Positions 55,057 to 64,000 of a DNA stretch of 64,000 bases are shown in pieces. Every line of letters begins with the position of its first letter. Position 1 is the stretch's first letter. Below the pieces are notes generated by a model. The model searched no databases and had not been told where the DNA came from. It saw only the letters and a list, made by a program, of their open reading frames with translations. Source of the stretch: Lasiosphaeria ovina (taxonomy: Eukaryota; Ascomycota; Sordariomycetes; Sordariales; Lasiosphaeriaceae); contig JAULSN010000002.1 of the NCBI GenBank assembly GCA_033439765.1, positions 5,642,001 through 5,706,000 of the forward strand, written 5' to 3'. Position numbers and translations under genes: made by a program.

Positions 55057-57109
55057 TGCTATTTTTTTATATTGGTTTTGGGTGTCTGTCTCCATACGTG
55101 CAGACGCGGGTGTGGATAGCTACAGGTCAGGGGAGCGAAGTATCCGTAGGCGTGTTGCAGCTTTCTTTCCACCCAATGCCGGCCAGTGATAACACAGTGG
55201 AGATGCTGCGAACGAAGGTGGTCTATCTCGTCTTCGGTGTGTCGATCGCTGTCTGCATGCATGCATGCAGTAATATATGCACACGCGCGTGTAAAGTCGA
55301 GAGAAGCGTGTGTAGGTGTAGGTGTACGTGAGGTAGACTGTGCTTTGCTTTAAAAAAAGACTGGACCGAGTAACACAACAATAGAAGTAACTGCAGCAGC
55401 AGCCAAAACACAAGCCTTGGCAATAACAACAATAATAACAAACAACAACAAATACGGATAACGCGAATAGACAACAATAAGAGCAGAGTTAGTTGGAGCA
55501 ACCTTTTGTATTCTTCGATGTTGATGGACGGAAATGGATATTGGGGAAACTTTATGGCATATGCCTATGTTATGGCGTTCCCCAAAAAAAGATTGTGGAA
55601 CCCCCCCCCCCCCCCCCCCCGGGCAAAAGTCGCGTCTCGATTTCATTACGGAAACAACTCTGAAGAAAAGCAAAGACCAAGTCGCGCCCAGTACGGGACA
55701 GTAGTGCAACAAAAAAAAAAGGGGTCCATGTTGAGAAAACCAATAGCCGAAATAGGAAATTCACAATACGCAGCGCAGCAAGCCACTTCGCCATCAAAAC
55801 TTGCAATTCCGACCTTTCATTTCCAATTGATTCAATCGATAAGATAGACACTTTACATCGCATCAGCTATTAAAAAAAACTAAACAGAAGCGCGTCGCCT
55901 GCAGACAGACAAGCCCCTCCACCCTTTCAAATACCATACCTAAATATGGATACCTATGCATAAATGTACGTAGATAAGGTCGTCCGTTGGGTGCGTTCAT
56001 GTGAAGAAGGTCTTGGCATTGGAATTTTGGGGTAAGAATAGGGTGAGGTGGGTGGCGGTGGCGTGGCATGGGTGGATGAGACATTCCGATTTCCGGTTAG
56101 TCCTGGCTGCCTTGCGCGCACTCCAGGGGGCAGAGCACCTGCGCACACCCCCACTGGGGTGGGCTGCTGCAGGCACCGGCTTGTGCATGCAGCAGCATGG
56201 AACACGCCGACGATGGGGGCGGGCGTGCACAGATCCGATCCCCGTCCTCTCATGATCCATTACATAAATAGCCATCCACCTCATGCACACACACCACGCA
56301 ATCAACACTGCACTTGAGTTACTACGCATACACCTTGATTTATTGTGTTTATTCCCAGTACTTTGTAGATGAGGTAAATATAACAAAAGCCGAAACAGAT
56401 TATAAACAAAACCTCGTACAATTAGCCAAAAAACGAGTCACTGGCTTCCTGGCCAAATGATTTCTGTCCTGCCAAAGGAAAAAGAGATCCTATTTCAGAT
56501 AAACACGATCACGGGTATCATCACCCCCAAAGGTCCTGGTGTGCCTGCCTGCCTGCCTGCCTTTAAATACAAGTCCCTCCGTCTAAAACTCCCTCGAGTA
56601 CCAATAGCGAACCGCGAGACCCATCTAGAGATGGAGACCAACACCAGGAAAGGGCCCGCCAGAATAGAGAGAAACAAGATGGATAGCGAGAACTAGAAAA
56701 AGATAAAAGACCAAAATTATAGAGACAGCGACGTCACGTCGCCTTTGGCTCTCCCTAACACGTGGCACACGCCCTAAATAGAAACCCGCACGGGAGGGGT
56801 AAGAAGAAACAACGAAAGAGAAAAAGAAAAGAAAAAAAGAGTAAAAAAAAAGCCACCAGTTTCATAGACCAAGGAACGCCATAACAAGCCGCCCTTTTCC
56901 CTCCCTGTCCAGACCGATGCTTGTTCGTAGTCATTAACCCCATCCCGCGCCCCCAGTTCCCTGTCCTGAACCTTGGCTGAACCGAATTAGCCGCCCTCCA
57001 TGTCATATTCCGTCGTGTCGTCCAAGCATAATGCCTCGTGCACCGTGCGGGAGATGTCGCCCTCTGATATCCTGAACACTGGGACCGCCATAACGGCCGT
57101 CCCGAGGTC
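55057..57109. other. Intergenic: promoter of Whi5-like gene and 3' flank of MED15
   Basis: Both genes lie on the minus strand, so this 2-kb stretch should contain the Whi5-like promoter and leader (left) and the MED15 3' end (right). It contains a run of 20 C at 55601-55620 and A runs near 55710. Frames on both strands are short or repetitive. No gene is seen. Confidence 0.6.
55601..55620. repeat. C20 homopolymer
   Basis: Twenty consecutive C on the plus strand, about 550 bases upstream of the Whi5-like gene start codon. Confidence 0.8.
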
Positions 57110-62121
<5,012 letters not shown>

Positions 62122-64000
62122 GGCCGCGGAAACGTGATGGTGTCAGCCCGCTGGCGAGGTGCCCTCAAAGCACGCGGAAACGGGACGGGTCTCGGTTCGC
62201 CGAGTACGTAAAAGACGGAGTCGCTCCGGCACGGCAGAGATATCCAGGGGTTGTCGGTCGTGGCCAGGATATCGACGAGAAATTGCGACGACCAAGGCAA
62301 TTCCCGCGAAGCGGCAGGAAGCCGTCAACTAGCTGCAAGTTGCCTAGCGTAACCCAAAGACGTCCATATAATAACAGGCGTTCTGTGTCACCAGCGAGGC
62401 GTGCTGGCGAGCTGCAAGTGGGCAGAGTCGCACGTCAGGCGCCGGAAAGGTTTGTGGGACGTGCCGACCAGGTGGCTGTCTTCAAGCCGGAGGCCGAACG
62501 GGGCTTCCGTTCTTTAGCGATTCGTACCCGCTGAAGACGACAGCTCGACGTGGCCCCAGAGCAGCGGCATTCGTTCCCGCAAAGATGCGATCGATCACGG
62601 CGAGGCAGGTCGAGAGTGAGATGTCGAGACGGCCTCAATGGAGGGCGCTTGCGACCGAAAAACGAGCCAGGCCGAGAAAAAAAATCCCCCGATCTCAATA
62701 CAACGGCCTAGGACACACAACGACCGAGCAGACAATGGTCGCAGGCGCAACTCTGCCTCTACCGATCGCTGCTAGGTGATCGCCCGTCGCTGTGGATGTC
62801 TGTGAGGAATGGACGAGACCAGAACGTGGCTTGGCACGCTACGTCGCTCTGCCTGGCAGGCAGCGGTCGAGGTTGCAGAGCTTGGTCGGGTTGGGGGGCG
62901 CGTGGCGAACGTGAACGGCCGGTGCGTTGCTCTCGGGTCGTCGCGCGGATGCTGGGCCGGTGACGGGGGGAGGAGGTGAGGCGAGTGAGTGAATCCGAAC
63001 CGAGTGAGTTCACGGGTTGCGGGTGTTCGACAGCGCGGGGACCAGCCGGTGGAAAACGATGGAGGCGGCCCAAAATGTGCAGGGTGGGCGAGAAGTAGGT
63101 AACAAGGAAGAGGCACACGCCTGGTTTTAGGTGTAGTGCCAGACGGTCTAAAGTTTAGGGTAAAAAAAAGAAGCCTAAACAGGCTGGGACGTGTCCAATC
63201 TGGAGAATTACAGCGTGCAGCCCCGAATGCGACAAAGACAAAAGCTGCGCAACGAGGTGAAGACTGGCGGCGAGCACCGTGGGGATGAGGTGAGGTGAGG
63301 CCGGGAACCAAGGCGTGAGGAGGGAGAGGGTGGTGTGCCCGCGAAGTGGAAAGAAGGGAAGGGGAGAAAAGAACCTGGAAGGGCGGTGGTGGATGCAGCT
63401 CGACAGCAGCCAGTGTCAGACGGCTCTGGGTCTGGAGGCGGAACCCACCCTGGTACCCTAGGTACCTACCCTACCTCCCTATAGAACTTGTGCCAAGCGC
63501 ACCCAGGGCAGCACTTAGCACCCAGATACCGGACGGGTACCCCACGGTACCCTCGACTTGCGGCACACACAATATGGAATGGAAGGAAAGGCTGGGTACA
63601 TACAGTACATACATTGGATACATTCGACCTGCCCGCCGTACCTCATAGAGTGATGGAGCGTGGTGGGCTTCCAAAGTTAAGTTCCGTCTGCCTCCATGTG
63701 TTGCGGCTAGCGCTAAGCAGGGCGGCAAAGGCTGCCGTCGAGCGCCAGGGCAGCGCCATGTTGGGTGTTCACGGATGCACCTCAGTCTTGTTGTCGCGCG
63801 TAGCTGAACAGAAAGGGACAGCGCCATCGCTGGGTTGCTACCTTTCGCCTCGAGACGGGACTCCGACTCTGTGCTCGCAAGCTGTTTGAATCCCGTCGCG
63901 GGCGGGCAAGCGGGGGAAACCAAGAAGCGCCAGCACCACACTTCGTCTACATTACGAGTAACCAGCCTCAGGTACGTGGAGGGCACAAGGAAAGAACGGA
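62122..64000. other. Upstream region of MED15, no gene seen
   Basis: The DNA upstream of the MED15 start is GC-rich on both strands. The longest frame (179 codons, 62772-63311 minus) is rich in Arg, Pro and Ser without a domain. A GGTACC-rich cluster lies at 63450-63550. The window ends here, so a gene starting beyond 64000 cannot be judged. Confidence 0.55.

Noticed and set aside
62772..63311. 179-codon minus-strand frame upstream of MED15
   Set aside because: Low-complexity Arg/Pro/Ser content with no domain. It may be leader or promoter DNA of MED15.

Overview
The window is nuclear DNA of a filamentous ascomycete, most likely a Sordariomycete. Protein-coding genes are GC-rich. Introns are short (about 47-135 bases) with GTRAGT-type donors and CTAAC/CTGAC branch points. 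The gene set is fungal: a Zn2Cys6 regulator, Whi5/Nrm1, a Med15 with a glutamine tract, an Mpe1-type RING protein and a septin-like GTPase. The genus cannot be fixed from the sequence alone. I find 13 protein-coding genes and no convincing tRNA, rRNA, CRISPR array or intact transposon.

Layout. 1-5699 has no recognisable gene but holds a pair of 32-bp direct repeats. 5700-8299 (-) is a septin-like GTPase with a C-terminal membrane segment. 10007-13323 (-) is a RING-finger protein with RGG and Arg/Asp-Glu repeats. 14650-15485 (-) is a Rab5-type GTPase. 16048-18210 (+) is KRI1. 19468-22957 (-) is a large Zn2Cys6 transcription factor. 22958-30079 is a 7-kb stretch without recognisable genes. 30080-36508 (-) is separase. 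37247-37965 (+) is a small mitochondrial membrane protein. 38308-39540 (-) is a class II sirtuin. 40592-42369 (+) is a cation diffusion facilitator. 43755-46873 (-) is a CLC chloride transporter. 48616-52072 (+) is NRDE2. 53519-55056 (-) is a Whi5/Nrm1-like G1 repressor. 57110-62121 (-) is Mediator subunit 15. 62122-64000 is upstream DNA.

The genes do not form one pathway or a metabolite cluster. Most are housekeeping: ribosome assembly, endosomal traffic, chromosome separation, G1 control, transcription and RNA quality control, ion and metal transport. Several pairs are divergent and probably share promoters: Rab5/KRI1, separase/mitochondrial protein, sirtuin/CDF, CLC/NRDE2. No previously undescribed multi-gene system is evident. 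The most interesting signals are protein architectures (membrane-anchored septin-like GTPase, RING plus charged-repeat protein, His-Gly repeat in a transcription factor), two stop-free introns whose lengths are multiples of three, and several tandem or inverted repeats in promoters and intergenic DNA.

Exon boundaries were inferred by hand from splice signals, reading frame and family similarity. They are predictions without transcript support.
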